Notes: generated by a model not told the origin, from the sequence alone. Positions 34,235 through 42,407 are shown, counted from the stretch's first letter. The stretch: DNA of 64,000 bases from Clostridia bacterium (GCA_900764105.1 CAAFMS010000013.1:1-64000); one strand, 5' to 3'. Translations and numbers: made by a program.

Positions 34235-35017
34235 TTAACCGAATCTTCCCGTGATGTAGTTTTCCGTGCGTTTGTCCTCGGGCGACGAGAATATCTTTTC
34301 GGTATCGCCGTATTCGATGAGTTCGCCGAGCAGGAAGTACGCCGTTTTATCGGCTATTCTCGTAGCCTGCTGCATATTGTGCGTTACTATTATAATAGTA
34401 AGGTCCTTTTTGAGGTCTTCCATAAGTTCCTCTATTTTTCCCGTCGAAATGGGGTCGAGGGCGGAAGTCGGTTCGTCCATTAAAAGTATTTCGGGGTTTG
34501 CGGCGAGAGATCTCGCTATGCAGAGCCTCTGTTGCTGACCGCCGCTCATTCCGAGCGCGTTTTTGGAAAGTTTATCCTTTACTTCTTCCCAAATACTCGC
34601 CTTTTTAAGCGAGGTTTCTACTATTTCGTCGAGTTGACTTTTTTTCGTTATGCCGAAGGTTCTCGGAGCGAACGCAACGTTGTCGTATACGGAAGAAGGG
34701 AAGGGGTTGGGTTTCTGAAAGACCATTCCCACGTTTTTGCGGAGCAGATTGACGTCTACGCTTTTGTCGTAAATATCGAGACCGCCGATTTTAAATTCGC
34801 CCGTGATTTTACACCCCTCTATGAGGTCGTTCATACGGTTGAAGCACTTTAAAAAGGTTGACTTTCCGCAACCCGACGGTCCTATAAAAGCCGTAACTTT
34901 CTTCTCGGGAATTTCTATCGAAACGTTTTTCAGGGCTTTGAAGTCGCCGTACCACAGTTCCGCGTTTTTCACGCTGACGTCGCCGCCGTATTTAATGTTT
35001 ATATCGTTCTTTTTCAT
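34235..35017 (-). CDS. pstB: Phosphate ABC transporter ATP-binding protein PstB
   Basis: Hydrolyses ATP to power high-affinity phosphate import. The 260 residues show Walker A IGPSGCGKST (about 42-51), the PstB-typical FNRMNDL after it, signature MSGGQQQRLCIARSLA (about 155-170), Walker B ILLMDEPTSALDP and the switch TIIIVTHNMQQA. The frame stays open 420 nt further upstream, but that part is an out-of-frame reading of the permease gene; the ATG at 35017 overlaps the permease stop codon by 4 nt (ATGA) and gives the normal family length. Coupled translation with the fused permease is expected. Confidence 0.97.
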   Translation of the reverse strand: MKKNDINIKYGGDVSVKNAELWYGDFKALKNVSIEIPEKKVTAFIGPSGCGKSTFLKCFNRMNDLIEGCKITGEFKIGGLDIYDKSVDVNLLRKNVGMVFQKPNPFPSSVYDNVAFAPRTFGITKKSQLDEIVETSLKKASIWEEVKDKLSKNALGMSGGQQQRLCIARSLAANPEILLMDEPTSALDPISTGKIEELMEDLKKDLTIIIVTHNMQQATRIADKTAYFLLGELIEYGDTEKIFSSPEDKRTENYITGRFG

Positions 35018-36852
35018 TTTGTTTTCCTTTGCAATTTCGTAGCGAGTACTTCTGCTAAGAGGTTTAAAAGAAGTACTATTACTATAAGAACTACCGCTGC
35101 GGCGTAAGCCTCGCTTAAATGCCAGCCCTCTCTCGAAAGGTTGTAAAGCGCGACCGCGAGCGTCGCTCCGCTGTCCGTAACAGACTTCGGGGTTGCGGAT
35201 ATTACCGAACCCATGGTGTATACGAACGGCGCGGACTCGCTTACGATTCTGCCCGTCGCGAGTATTATCGCCGATAAAATACCGGGGAGCGCGGACGGCA
35301 GAACTATTTTGAATATCGTCCTTACCTTTCCCGTTCCGAGAGCGTAACTTCCTTCTCTCAGTCCGTCCGGTACCGATTTCAGACTTTCCTCTACCGAGCG
35401 GACTATCGTCGGAAGAAGCATCATCGAGATAGTGCATACGCCTGCTATTATGCTCGACGAACCCGTGAAGAATTTGACGAAGGTTATCATACCGAAAAGT
35501 CCGTACACAATCGACGGAACGCCGCTTAAAACGTCTATCGAAACCCTTATTATCCGTATAAGCGGATTTTTCGCGTTCGCGTACTCGTTTAAGAAAATCG
35601 CCGCCGAGATGCCTATCGGGACAGAGATTAAAAGACTTAATCCGACCGTGTAAAGGGTGGTCATAATCGAGGGGAGTATGGTTACGTTTTTGCTTCCGTA
35701 CTCGTATCTGCCGTATATTATAGACGGGTTTTTGATTAGTTCGGGAACGCCTTTATAAAAGACGAAACCGACGACAACGAAGAGCGTAAGTCCCGCTATA
35801 AGTCCGTTAATTACGGAAATATACTTTTTTGCTTCCGAATATTTCGGGCTGAACGATAACCCTTTTACCTTGTCGTTTAACTTCTTGAAAAATTCCGAAA
35901 CGGGATTTATTTTGCGGATTTTATCCGCCGCCTTTTCCTTTTTCTTCGTCGAACGTTTTACAGCCGAAGTAACTACCTTGCCCGACACGAGGTTGAACGC
36001 TGTATTGATCAAAAGCACGAATACGAGAAGAACTACGCCCGTCGCTATCAACGCTCCTTGTTGCAAATCGCCCGCGTATCCCATTTCGAGAACTATATTC
36101 GCCGTCAGCACTCTGAACGAAGAGAAGAACCCTTCGGGGTATGCGACCGAGTTGCCCGCTACCATTATTACCGCCATCGTCTCGCCCAAGGCTCTGCCCG
36201 TGCCGAGAATGAGCGAAGCGGTGATGCCCGATTTTGCAGACGGGGAGAGTATTTTGAATATCGCCTGAGACTTTGTCGAACCCATAGCGACCGCTCCTTC
36301 GTAATATGTTTTCGGCACGGCTTCGAGGCTCGTTTTCGAGAGCGACACTACCGTGGGAAGTATCATCACGCCGAGAATTATCGAGGTGGCGAGCAGTCCG
36401 CTACCGTTGTTCGGGGCGATTTTCGCGAGCAGGGGAAGAAGAAACGTTATTCCGAAAAATCCGTATACTACCGAGGGTATTCCCGCAAGCAGATTTATTA
36501 CCGCCGAAAAGGGACGTTTGACTATTTTCGGACAGTAGAAAGCGAGGAAAATCGCCGTGAAGTAGCCGATTATGCCGCCGATTAAAACCGCGCCCGTCGT
36601 CGCGGCGAGCGTGCCGACTATCATTTTGAATATTCCGTAACTTCCGGAAACGTCGCCCGTAAAACCGTCCTCTCTGTTTGGCGCCCAGTTGCTGCCGAAC
36701 AGGAAATCGAAGAATCCGATTTTAATCAGGGCGGGGACGCTTTTTATTATCAGAAAACCGAATATTGCGACGACCGAAATCGTACACACGATAGCCGCCG
36801 CCGCAAATATTCCTTTTCCGATTTTTTCTTTTATCCTTTGAAAACCGAACAT
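35014..36852 (-). CDS. pstCA: Fused phosphate permease PstC-PstA
   Basis: One 612-residue protein carries both membrane subunits of the Pst phosphate importer. Residues about 1-300 are PstC: spans from about 15, PstC-typical GIFKMIVGTLAATTGAV and the coupling motif region with GSTKSQAIFKILSPSAKSGI. Residues about 300-345 are a charged linker rich in Lys and Asp. Residues about 345-612 are PstA: GRYEYGSKN, LPSIMTTLYTVGLSLLISVP and a second coupling motif ALGTGKVRTIFKIVLPSALP. About six spans are expected per half. Elsewhere these are usually two proteins of about 300 residues. It sits between pstS (4-nt gap) and pstB (ATGA overlap). The frame is open without interruption across the junction. 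Confidence 0.93.
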   Translation of the reverse strand: MFGFQRIKEKIGKGIFAAAAIVCTISVVAIFGFLIIKSVPALIKIGFFDFLFGSNWAPNREDGFTGDVSGSYGIFKMIVGTLAATTGAVLIGGIIGYFTAIFLAFYCPKIVKRPFSAVINLLAGIPSVVYGFFGITFLLPLLAKIAPNNGSGLLATSIILGVMILPTVVSLSKTSLEAVPKTYYEGAVAMGSTKSQAIFKILSPSAKSGITASLILGTGRALGETMAVIMVAGNSVAYPEGFFSSFRVLTANIVLEMGYAGDLQQGALIATGVVLLVFVLLINTAFNLVSGKVVTSAVKRSTKKKEKAADKIRKINPVSEFFKKLNDKVKGLSFSPKYSEAKKYISVINGLIAGLTLFVVVGFVFYKGVPELIKNPSIIYGRYEYGSKNVTILPSIMTTLYTVGLSLLISVPIGISAAIFLNEYANAKNPLIRIIRVSIDVLSGVPSIVYGLFGMITFVKFFTGSSSIIAGVCTISMMLLPTIVRSVEESLKSVPDGLREGSYALGTGKVRTIFKIVLPSALPGILSAIILATGRIVSESAPFVYTMGSVISATPKSVTDSGATLAVALYNLSREGWHLSEAYAAAVVLIVIVLLLNLLAEVLATKLQRKTK

Positions 36853-36856
36853 TTCT

Positions 36857-37822
36857 TTATTTGATTTCCGAGAATTTAACTATTTTTCCCGTGTATATGT
36901 CGTAGAGGTTCTTTATCGTGAGATTGTCTGCTTTGTCGTTTTTGTTGTTTACGATTACCGCTACCGCGTCGAGACAGAGGTTGAAACTGTTCAGTTTTTC
37001 GTCTTTGACTGCCGCCGAAGAGAGACCTATTACGTTTCCTACCGTATCCTTTTTAGCCTCGGATTTACCGACCGAAGAACCCTGAAGTTGTTTGTCTACT
37101 ATGTTGCCCGGTTCTACTCCGTAGATTGCCGCGTAAGCCTTGACCGCTCCGTCGATAACCTTTTCCATAGAGGTCGAACCTCTGAGTACTATCTTTCCGC
37201 TCGGAATGGTTGCGAGTTTTTCAAACGTTCCGACCGCTATCGGGGTTTCGCCCTCGTTCGCTCTTTTCGCCTCGTCGGTGAGGAATATTACGCCGTCGGC
37301 GTCGCAAACCGCCTGCATTTCCGAACTCTTTAAGAATTTAAGAAAGTCTTCTGCGAGCGGAGTAAGCGTTACCGCTTTGTTGGTCATTACCACGAAAGGT
37401 CTCTGTATGGAGTACGTTCCGTCTAAAACGGTCGCCTTGCTCGGTGTAACCCCGTTTACTTTTACTACTTTAACGGTATCGTCTACCGAACCGAGAGAGA
37501 TATAACCGATTGCGTTTTTGTCGCTCGCTACCGAGGATAAAACCGCGCCCGTTCCGTCTAAAAGAGTTGCTTTGGAAGTGGTCGAGTAAACAGTCTTGCC
37601 GTTCGCGTCTTTCATGTTGAGGAAGTTGCCGTTGCCGTCCGTTACTACTTTGTCGAACGCTTCTCTCGTGCCGCTCGCCTGTTCTCTCGCGATTACCGTG
37701 ATGTTTTTTTCTTTGGTTTCGCTATTGCCGTTGCCGCTGTCGTTGTTTCCGCAAGCCGTGAATGCGAAAAGGGAAACGCACGCTATCGCTAGAGCGATGA
37801 TTGCCATAAATTTCTTTTTCAT
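36857..37822 (-). CDS. pstS: Phosphate-binding lipoprotein PstS
   Basis: Extracytoplasmic phosphate receptor that hands phosphate to the permease. From ATG 37822 the 321 residues start with a lipoprotein signal: MKKKFMAIIALAIACVSLFA followed by FTACGN, Cys being the lipidation site. TVIAREQASGTREAFDKVV early in the mature part is the phosphate-binding SGTRE motif, and GSTSMEKVID marks the second lobe. An in-frame ATG at 37846 exists; AAGGAG lies between the two ATGs and favours 37822, though spacing is long. It is first in the operon, behind a TATAAT box and Pho-box-like repeats. Confidence 0.95.
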   Translation of the reverse strand: MKKKFMAIIALAIACVSLFAFTACGNNDSGNGNSETKEKNITVIAREQASGTREAFDKVVTDGNGNFLNMKDANGKTVYSTTSKATLLDGTGAVLSSVASDKNAIGYISLGSVDDTVKVVKVNGVTPSKATVLDGTYSIQRPFVVMTNKAVTLTPLAEDFLKFLKSSEMQAVCDADGVIFLTDEAKRANEGETPIAVGTFEKLATIPSGKIVLRGSTSMEKVIDGAVKAYAAIYGVEPGNIVDKQLQGSSVGKSEAKKDTVGNVIGLSSAAVKDEKLNSFNLCLDAVAVIVNNKNDKADNLTIKNLYDIYTGKIVKFSEIK

Positions 37823-37857
37823 TTCTTTTTTATCTCCTTTTTTCATTTTACACCCTT

Positions 37858-37923
37858 ATTATACCCCCGCCGAAAAAATTTAACAGTCCGAATTTCGTAA
37901 AACAAACGTAAAGTTTTCGTAAA
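37858..37923 (-). promoter_or_regulatory. pstS promoter with 11-bp-spaced Pho-box-like repeats
   Basis: On the minus strand three TTTACG hexamers occur exactly 11 bp apart (their plus-strand starts are 37918, 37907 and 37896), like the tandem TT(A/C)ACA repeats bound by PhoP. A -10 TATAAT (37863-37858) lies 32 bp downstream, 36 nt before the pstS start. The -35 region is poor, as expected for an activated promoter. Confidence 0.7.
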
Positions 37924-37928
37924 GTCGA

Positions 37929-37957
37929 TTGATTAAATTCGCGAAAGGTTGTATAAT
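37929..37957 (+). promoter_or_regulatory. Promoter of the Y-family polymerase gene, probably leaderless
   Basis: TTGATT (37929-37934), 17-bp spacer, TATAAT (37952-37957), followed by only 6 nt (ATATAT) before the ATG at 37964. Transcription would begin at or within 1-2 nt of the start codon, leaving no room for a ribosome site. It abuts the divergent Pho repeats. Confidence 0.7.
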
Positions 37958-37963
37958 ATATAT

Positions 37964-39481
37964 ATGGAAAGCAAAACGGCGGATAAAAACAGAATATATT
38001 GCGCCATAGACCTGAAGTCTTTTTTCGCTTCGGTCGAATGCGTCGAAAGAGGTCTCGACCCATTGGGGGTAAACCTCGTCGTTGCGGATTCGTCGAGAAC
38101 GGAAAAGACTATTTGCCTTGCGGTTTCGCCCTCTTTAAAGGCTTACGGAATCCCGGGCAGGGCGAGGCTTTTCGAGGTTGTTCAGAAAGTCAGAGAAGTA
38201 AACCGCAAAAGACTTCCCGAGACGGACGGCGGAAAATTTATCGGCAAGTCCTACGTCGACGCCGAATTAAAAGCCGACAAAAATCTCGAACTTTCCTATA
38301 TAGTCGCCCCGCCGCAAATGGCGAAATACGTCGCTATGAGCGTCAAAATCTACGATATTTACAAGCGTTTCGTGTCGTCGGACGATATTATAGTCTATTC
38401 TATCGACGAAGTTTTCATCGATATTACCGACTATCTTAAAATATATAAACTCACCCCTAGAGAACTCGTTATGAAAATGATTCTCGAAGTTTTAAAAGAG
38501 ACGGGAATTACAGCGACGGCTGGGATCGGTACGAATTTATACCTTGCGAAAATCGCAATGGACATAGTGGCGAAGCATATCGACGCGGACGAAAACGGCG
38601 TCAGAATAGCCGAACTCGACGAAAGGGGCTATCGCGAAAAACTGTGGGAACATAAGCCGATAACAGACTTTTGGAGAGTGGGGGCGGGATATGCCAAACG
38701 CCTTAACGAGCAGGGGCTTCATACCATGGGCGATATCGCTCGTTGCTCGATAGGAAAGCCGTCCGACTATTACAACGAGGAACTTTTATACAAAATTTTC
38801 GGAATAAACGCAGAACTGCTTATCGACCACGCTTGGGGAGAGGAGCCTTGCAGGGTGTCGGACGTTAAAAAATACCGTCCGTCGGCGAACAGCATTTCGT
38901 CGGGGCAGGTACTTGCCGAGCCGTATACTCACGAAAAGGCGTTGCTTATCGTCAAGGAAATGGCAGACTTTTTATCGGTGGAAATGGTCGAGAAACGGCT
39001 TGTCGCCGATAAAATATCTCTTGCAATATGCTACGACGTCGAGAACGTGAAAGGCGGCGATTATTTGGGCGAAACGAAAATCGACAGATACGGCAGAGTA
39101 ATTCCGAAAGAAGCGACGGGGTCGGCGAACTTGGGCAGATTTACTTCGCAGACTACCGTTTTTATCTCGGAATTTGCGAAACTGTTTGAAAAAATCACGG
39201 ATAAGGATTTACTTGTGAGGAAAATCGTCGTATGCGCGGCGGAAGTTCTTACCGAGGACGATCCGAAATTATACGCGGAAAGCGAGCAGTTGTCGCTGTT
39301 CGACGACGCCGAAAAACGCGAAAAAGAAGCCGAGGAAGAAAAAAGAGAGAAGAGCCGCCAGCAAGCGGTGGTCGAAATAAGAAAAAAATACGGAAAAAAC
39401 GCTCTTCTTAAAGGAATGAATTATGAACAGGGCGCGACGGGCAAACAGAGAAACAAGCAGATCGGAGGACATAAAGCGTGA
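37964..39481 (+). CDS. Y-family DNA polymerase (UvrX/UmuC-like)
   Basis: Translesion DNA polymerase of the ImpB/MucB/SamB type. The 505 residues have the palm motif AIDLKSFFASVECVERGLDP (about 14-33) with the first catalytic Asp, and YSIDEVFIDI (about 145-154) with the second acidic pair. A helix-hairpin-helix and little-finger domain follow. Near the C-terminus QLSLFDD (about 441-447) matches the sliding-clamp binding motif. The last 4 nt overlap the start of a YolD gene (GTGA), the usual Firmicutes arrangement. TTG at 37949 is in frame but lies upstream of the -10 box; ATG 37964 is chosen. Confidence 0.92.
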   Translation: MESKTADKNRIYCAIDLKSFFASVECVERGLDPLGVNLVVADSSRTEKTICLAVSPSLKAYGIPGRARLFEVVQKVREVNRKRLPETDGGKFIGKSYVDAELKADKNLELSYIVAPPQMAKYVAMSVKIYDIYKRFVSSDDIIVYSIDEVFIDITDYLKIYKLTPRELVMKMILEVLKETGITATAGIGTNLYLAKIAMDIVAKHIDADENGVRIAELDERGYREKLWEHKPITDFWRVGAGYAKRLNEQGLHTMGDIARCSIGKPSDYYNEELLYKIFGINAELLIDHAWGEEPCRVSDVKKYRPSANSISSGQVLAEPYTHEKALLIVKEMADFLSVEMVEKRLVADKISLAICYDVENVKGGDYLGETKIDRYGRVIPKEATGSANLGRFTSQTTVFISEFAKLFEKITDKDLLVRKIVVCAAEVLTEDDPKLYAESEQLSLFDDAEKREKEAEEEKREKSRQQAVVEIRKKYGKNALLKGMNYEQGATGKQRNKQIGGHKA

Positions 39482-39894
39482 GCGGAAAGTACGACGATAT
39501 TATAAATTGCGAACGCCCGAAAAGCGGCAGGCAGAAAATGTCCTTAAACGATCGGGCGGCTCAGTTTTCGCCGTTCGCCGCGCTGACGGGTTTCGAGGAC
39601 GAAATCGACGAGACGAACAGGCAGACCGAAGAAATGCCCGAGTATTCGGAGGACGTTCAGCAGGAGATTGATAGGGTTTTATGCGAGGCGGAAGCAGAAA
39701 TCGAAAGGGATAGAGACGCCGTTTTAGAGGTTGAATATTTTATACCCGACAAGAAGAAGTCGGGCGGCAGGATAGTCGTAAAGACGGGCTGCGTTAAGAA
39801 AATCGACAGGCAAAACGGGAAAATAGTATTTACCGACGGCGAATTTATAAGTTTTCGTCATTTGCTCGCTTGCCGCGGAATTAAAAAGAAGTAA
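39478..39894 (+). CDS. YolD-like protein
   Basis: Small partner protein of Firmicutes Y-family polymerases; the family is thought to help or regulate translesion synthesis, without a settled mechanism. The 138 residues contain the family signature RAAQFSPFAALTGFEDEI (about 25-42) and a C-terminal beta-rich YolD domain. It starts with GTG at 39478, overlapping the polymerase stop (GTGA), with GGAGG at good spacing upstream, so the two are coupled. Confidence 0.9.
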   Translation: MSGKYDDIINCERPKSGRQKMSLNDRAAQFSPFAALTGFEDEIDETNRQTEEMPEYSEDVQQEIDRVLCEAEAEIERDRDAVLEVEYFIPDKKKSGGRIVVKTGCVKKIDRQNGKIVFTDGEFISFRHLLACRGIKKK

Positions 39895-39941
39895 CGGAAA
39901 TACGGGGCAATGAAAGCGGCGATATAGTATAAAGCGTTTTT

Positions 39942-40336
39942 CGGGACGTCGGGGCGCCGTCCCCTACGATTGTCGAAATAAAGTGTTTCTATTGATTATT
40001 TCCGACATATATTCAATCTTGATAAAATTGCCGACGATGAAAATACGAATAAAAGCAGGCTTTTTATTCAATCCGATGGTTGAGTTTTGCCGTAGGGGAC
40101 GGCGCCCCGACATCCCGAAAAAAGCCTCTCATATATTTGCATTTATCCCCTATCGTCAAAATTTCGCTTACGCTCCATTTTGCCACTTCCCCCGAAGGAG
40201 GAAGCGACAAAGCGAGCGCTTCATATTGTAATACGTTATTTATGGTAAACACATAGAATTATTGCAAATCTAAGAGTTTAATTTCTGCTTCCTCCTTCGG
40301 GGGAAGTGGCGGCGTAGCCGACGATAGGGGATAAAA
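39942..40336. repeat. Nested inverted pairs of two repeat families
   Basis: 39942-39969 and 40091-40117 are opposite-orientation copies of the GTAGGGGACGGCGCC repeat. 40142-40206 (plus sense, type a middle) and 40287-40336 (minus sense, shortened middle) are opposite copies of the TATCCCC...GAAGCG repeat. Together they fill nearly the whole gap after the YolD gene. Confidence 0.8.
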
Positions 40337-40372
40337 ACGATTGAAAATGCGATTGGCTATTTATGTTTATTT

Positions 40373-41308
40373 TTATTCTCCGTTCGTCGTGAGAGATACG
40401 CCGTCTATCAGCCGTCCGTGGAAAGATAATTTAGCATATTCCGCTTTGTCGCCGTATAAAAGAAGTATCTCGTCGTCCGACCTGTGACACGGCGGCGGCA
40501 GAGCCGCCGAGAAATCCCCGAAAAAACCCCTGAGTTCGGCGGATCTCGGGCGAAGCGACGGGGCGAGGAAATCGGCTACGTTCTTGCCGAGTTGCAATTC
40601 TTCGAAAAATGCGTACGGAAGCAGACAGTCGGGGACGGAGAATAACTCTCTGCCCCTTTTTATTTCGGCTTTTCTGATTTTCACGCTTTCGCCGAATTGC
40701 CAATATGAAGTTACGACGTGATGAAGAGCGTCGTTTTTTAATTCCGTAATTACGACTTCGTCGCCTTTCGCCGAGTATTCGTCGCATTCCCGACGTAAAA
40801 CCGTCTCGATTTTCTTTCCGAGTTTAAAGCCTGTCGCTATCGTTTTTTTCCCGGTCAGAAACACGAGCAGATAATTGTTTCCGTATACGCAGGCTTTTTC
40901 GATTTCTGCGGAAGTCGGTTTAAAGGCTATCCCTTCCGTCTTTTTATCTCCGTTTGCCGTCACCGATATTTTGACTCCGTTTTCTATGTAAACCGAAACT
41001 TCCGCAATGAAATCTGGGTACTCGACTTGCTTGAAAAATATCGACTCATACTCGGATACGATTTGTCTTTTAAAGTTCGGAATAATCAAAAAAGCCCCGT
41101 ATAAGTCGATTATCGAAGCGTTTTCCCATTTATCGACTGTTTTTTCATTCCACTGTAAACACACGGGAACGTAGTTTGCGGAAAAGGGTATAAATTCGAT
41201 AAGCCCTTTTTCGGACGGTATAATCGAGTAATTTTCCGAGGCTTTTCCTATATATCTCCCGTTGAATTTTACCGCGCACGGTACCGAAGATAAAAAATAT
41301 AGATACAT
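40373..41308 (-). CDS. Protein of unknown function, beta-rich
   Basis: I do not recognise this 311-residue protein. It has no signal peptide, membrane span or cysteine-rich motif. The N-terminal segment CAVKFNGRYIGKASE resembles a small PEGA-like beta repeat, and alternating hydrophobic strands continue to about residue 200, so a beta-sandwich fold seems likely. The C-terminal part is more helical, with a LPPPCHRSDDEILLLYGD segment. The ATG is preceded by a CGGAG site and a TATAAT box is 20-25 nt upstream, so it is expressed alone. Codon use matches the neighbours, indicating a resident gene. No function is proposed. Confidence 0.75.
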   Translation of the reverse strand: MYLYFLSSVPCAVKFNGRYIGKASENYSIIPSEKGLIEFIPFSANYVPVCLQWNEKTVDKWENASIIDLYGAFLIIPNFKRQIVSEYESIFFKQVEYPDFIAEVSVYIENGVKISVTANGDKKTEGIAFKPTSAEIEKACVYGNNYLLVFLTGKKTIATGFKLGKKIETVLRRECDEYSAKGDEVVITELKNDALHHVVTSYWQFGESVKIRKAEIKRGRELFSVPDCLLPYAFFEELQLGKNVADFLAPSLRPRSAELRGFFGDFSAALPPPCHRSDDEILLLYGDKAEYAKLSFHGRLIDGVSLTTNGE

Positions 41309-41418
41309 TTCAGAGTTTCTCCGTTAAATTATACTCGAAATTTCTCGCGAATATGTATTTTAATCGTTTTCGTTGTCAATAATTTTCACGTCAAATAAAC
41401 GATGAGACGGAGGAACTT

Positions 41419-42018
41419 ATGAGCAAAATCAAAGAAAGCGAACTAAAAAGGTTATTTTCGGAAGCGGAAAAGGCTAAAAAATCGGGAACGAGTCTCGGAA
41501 AGGTGTTCGAGACGATTGCCTCCGAAACGGGCAGGGCGAAGGGTAGCGTGAGAAACGCCTATTATTCTACCTTAAAAAAATCGCAGTCGGACGAGATACT
41601 GAAAAAGAACGTTTTAGGAAATAAAACGCTTACCGTTACCCCTATAATATGCTTTAATGATAACGAAACGGATAAAATTATCCGCGAAATACTGTCGGGA
41701 GCGACTTTAGGTAAGTCTGTAAGGCGTATGACGAGAGAAATGGCGAAAGACGAAAGGGAAGCGTTGCGGTTTCAGAATAAGTACCGAAACGCTTTAAGGT
41801 GCGACCGCCCGAGAGTGGAACGGATAAGAAGCGAACTTAAAAACGAGGTCGGAAGATGTTATGACCCCTACGAGAAAAAGAGGGGTAAAGACTTGCTTTT
41901 AGAAAAGTTAAAAGCCGAGATAAACGCCTTATACGAGAGGATAGCGCAAAAAGCGAGAGACGAAAACCGACTTTTAAAAGAGGAGTTGAGGCGATGCCGC
42001 GAAGAGTTGAGTAAGTAG
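41419..42018 (+). CDS. Putative DNA-binding/coiled-coil protein of unknown function
   Basis: A 199-residue, very basic protein. The N-terminal half has the pattern FETIASETGRAKGSVRNAYY (about residues 30-49), like a helix-turn-helix or Myb-like unit seen in uncharacterised Clostridia proteins. A second motif GATLGKSVRRMTREMAKDER (about 94-113) follows. The C-terminal third (about 150-199) is strongly charged and heptad-like, suggesting a coiled coil. The start has a GGAGG ribosome site. A role as a regulator or nucleoid-associated protein is plausible but not shown. Its TAG stop codon forms the first three bases of the structured element that follows. Confidence 0.72.
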   Translation: MSKIKESELKRLFSEAEKAKKSGTSLGKVFETIASETGRAKGSVRNAYYSTLKKSQSDEILKKNVLGNKTLTVTPIICFNDNETDKIIREILSGATLGKSVRRMTREMAKDEREALRFQNKYRNALRCDRPRVERIRSELKNEVGRCYDPYEKKRGKDLLLEKLKAEINALYERIAQKARDENRLLKEELRRCREELSK

Positions 42019-42294
42019 CCGAGCGAGATTCGAACCCCATCAAGCCTTAAAGCCGTCTTTTTTGCATATTTTTGCAAATTCTCGCTCGATGTATTGATAT
42101 ACACCTTCGTTCGCCTTTACAACAATCTGCTAAAAAATACGGCTTTAAGGTGTTACGCATTTTAACGGCGATAAATTTAGGAAAATCAAGGCAAACGAAC
42201 GCCGTCATACTTGCCGTATTACAAGAGAGTTTAACGCCGATTTTACAAATTTCGCGCCGTTAAAACTTAATGGAGTTTGAATCTCGCTCGGCTA
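42016..42294. other. Structured three-arm element, copy B
   Basis: A 279-bp element with the same plan as 8941-9274. Outer inverted repeats 42016-42040 and 42270-42294 match at 23 of 25 positions. The inner stem pairs 42045-42064 with 42131-42150 (18 of 20). The loop block runs from GCAAAT (42074) to TCGCCTTTAC (42120). The 100-nt core (42163-42262) is closed by TAACGGCG...CGCCGTTA. The stem sequences differ from copy A yet pair, while core motifs CAAGGC, CGAACG, ATAC-N5-GTAT and AACG keep the same offsets. It begins on the stop codon of the preceding gene. Confidence 0.8.
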
Positions 42295-42407
42295 TGGCGG
42301 CGATTGCCAAAACGCCGAAAATATTTCGAAAGCGGAAAAGTTTTTCGCAGTTTCCGCGGCGGACGATAAAAAAATATAACTAATATATAAAAATTGCCGA
42401 ATTTGAA

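Noticed and set aside
34235..35437. A 400-residue version of PstB
   Set aside because: The extra N-terminal 140 residues are an out-of-frame translation of the pstCA gene; ATG 35017 gives the family length and an ATGA overlap.
42016..42050. A tRNA gene or tRNA fragment in the left repeat of element B
   Set aside because: GGTTCGAATCTCG looks like a T loop, but the T stem does not pair properly and no acceptor or anticodon arm exists; the motif is part of an inverted repeat.
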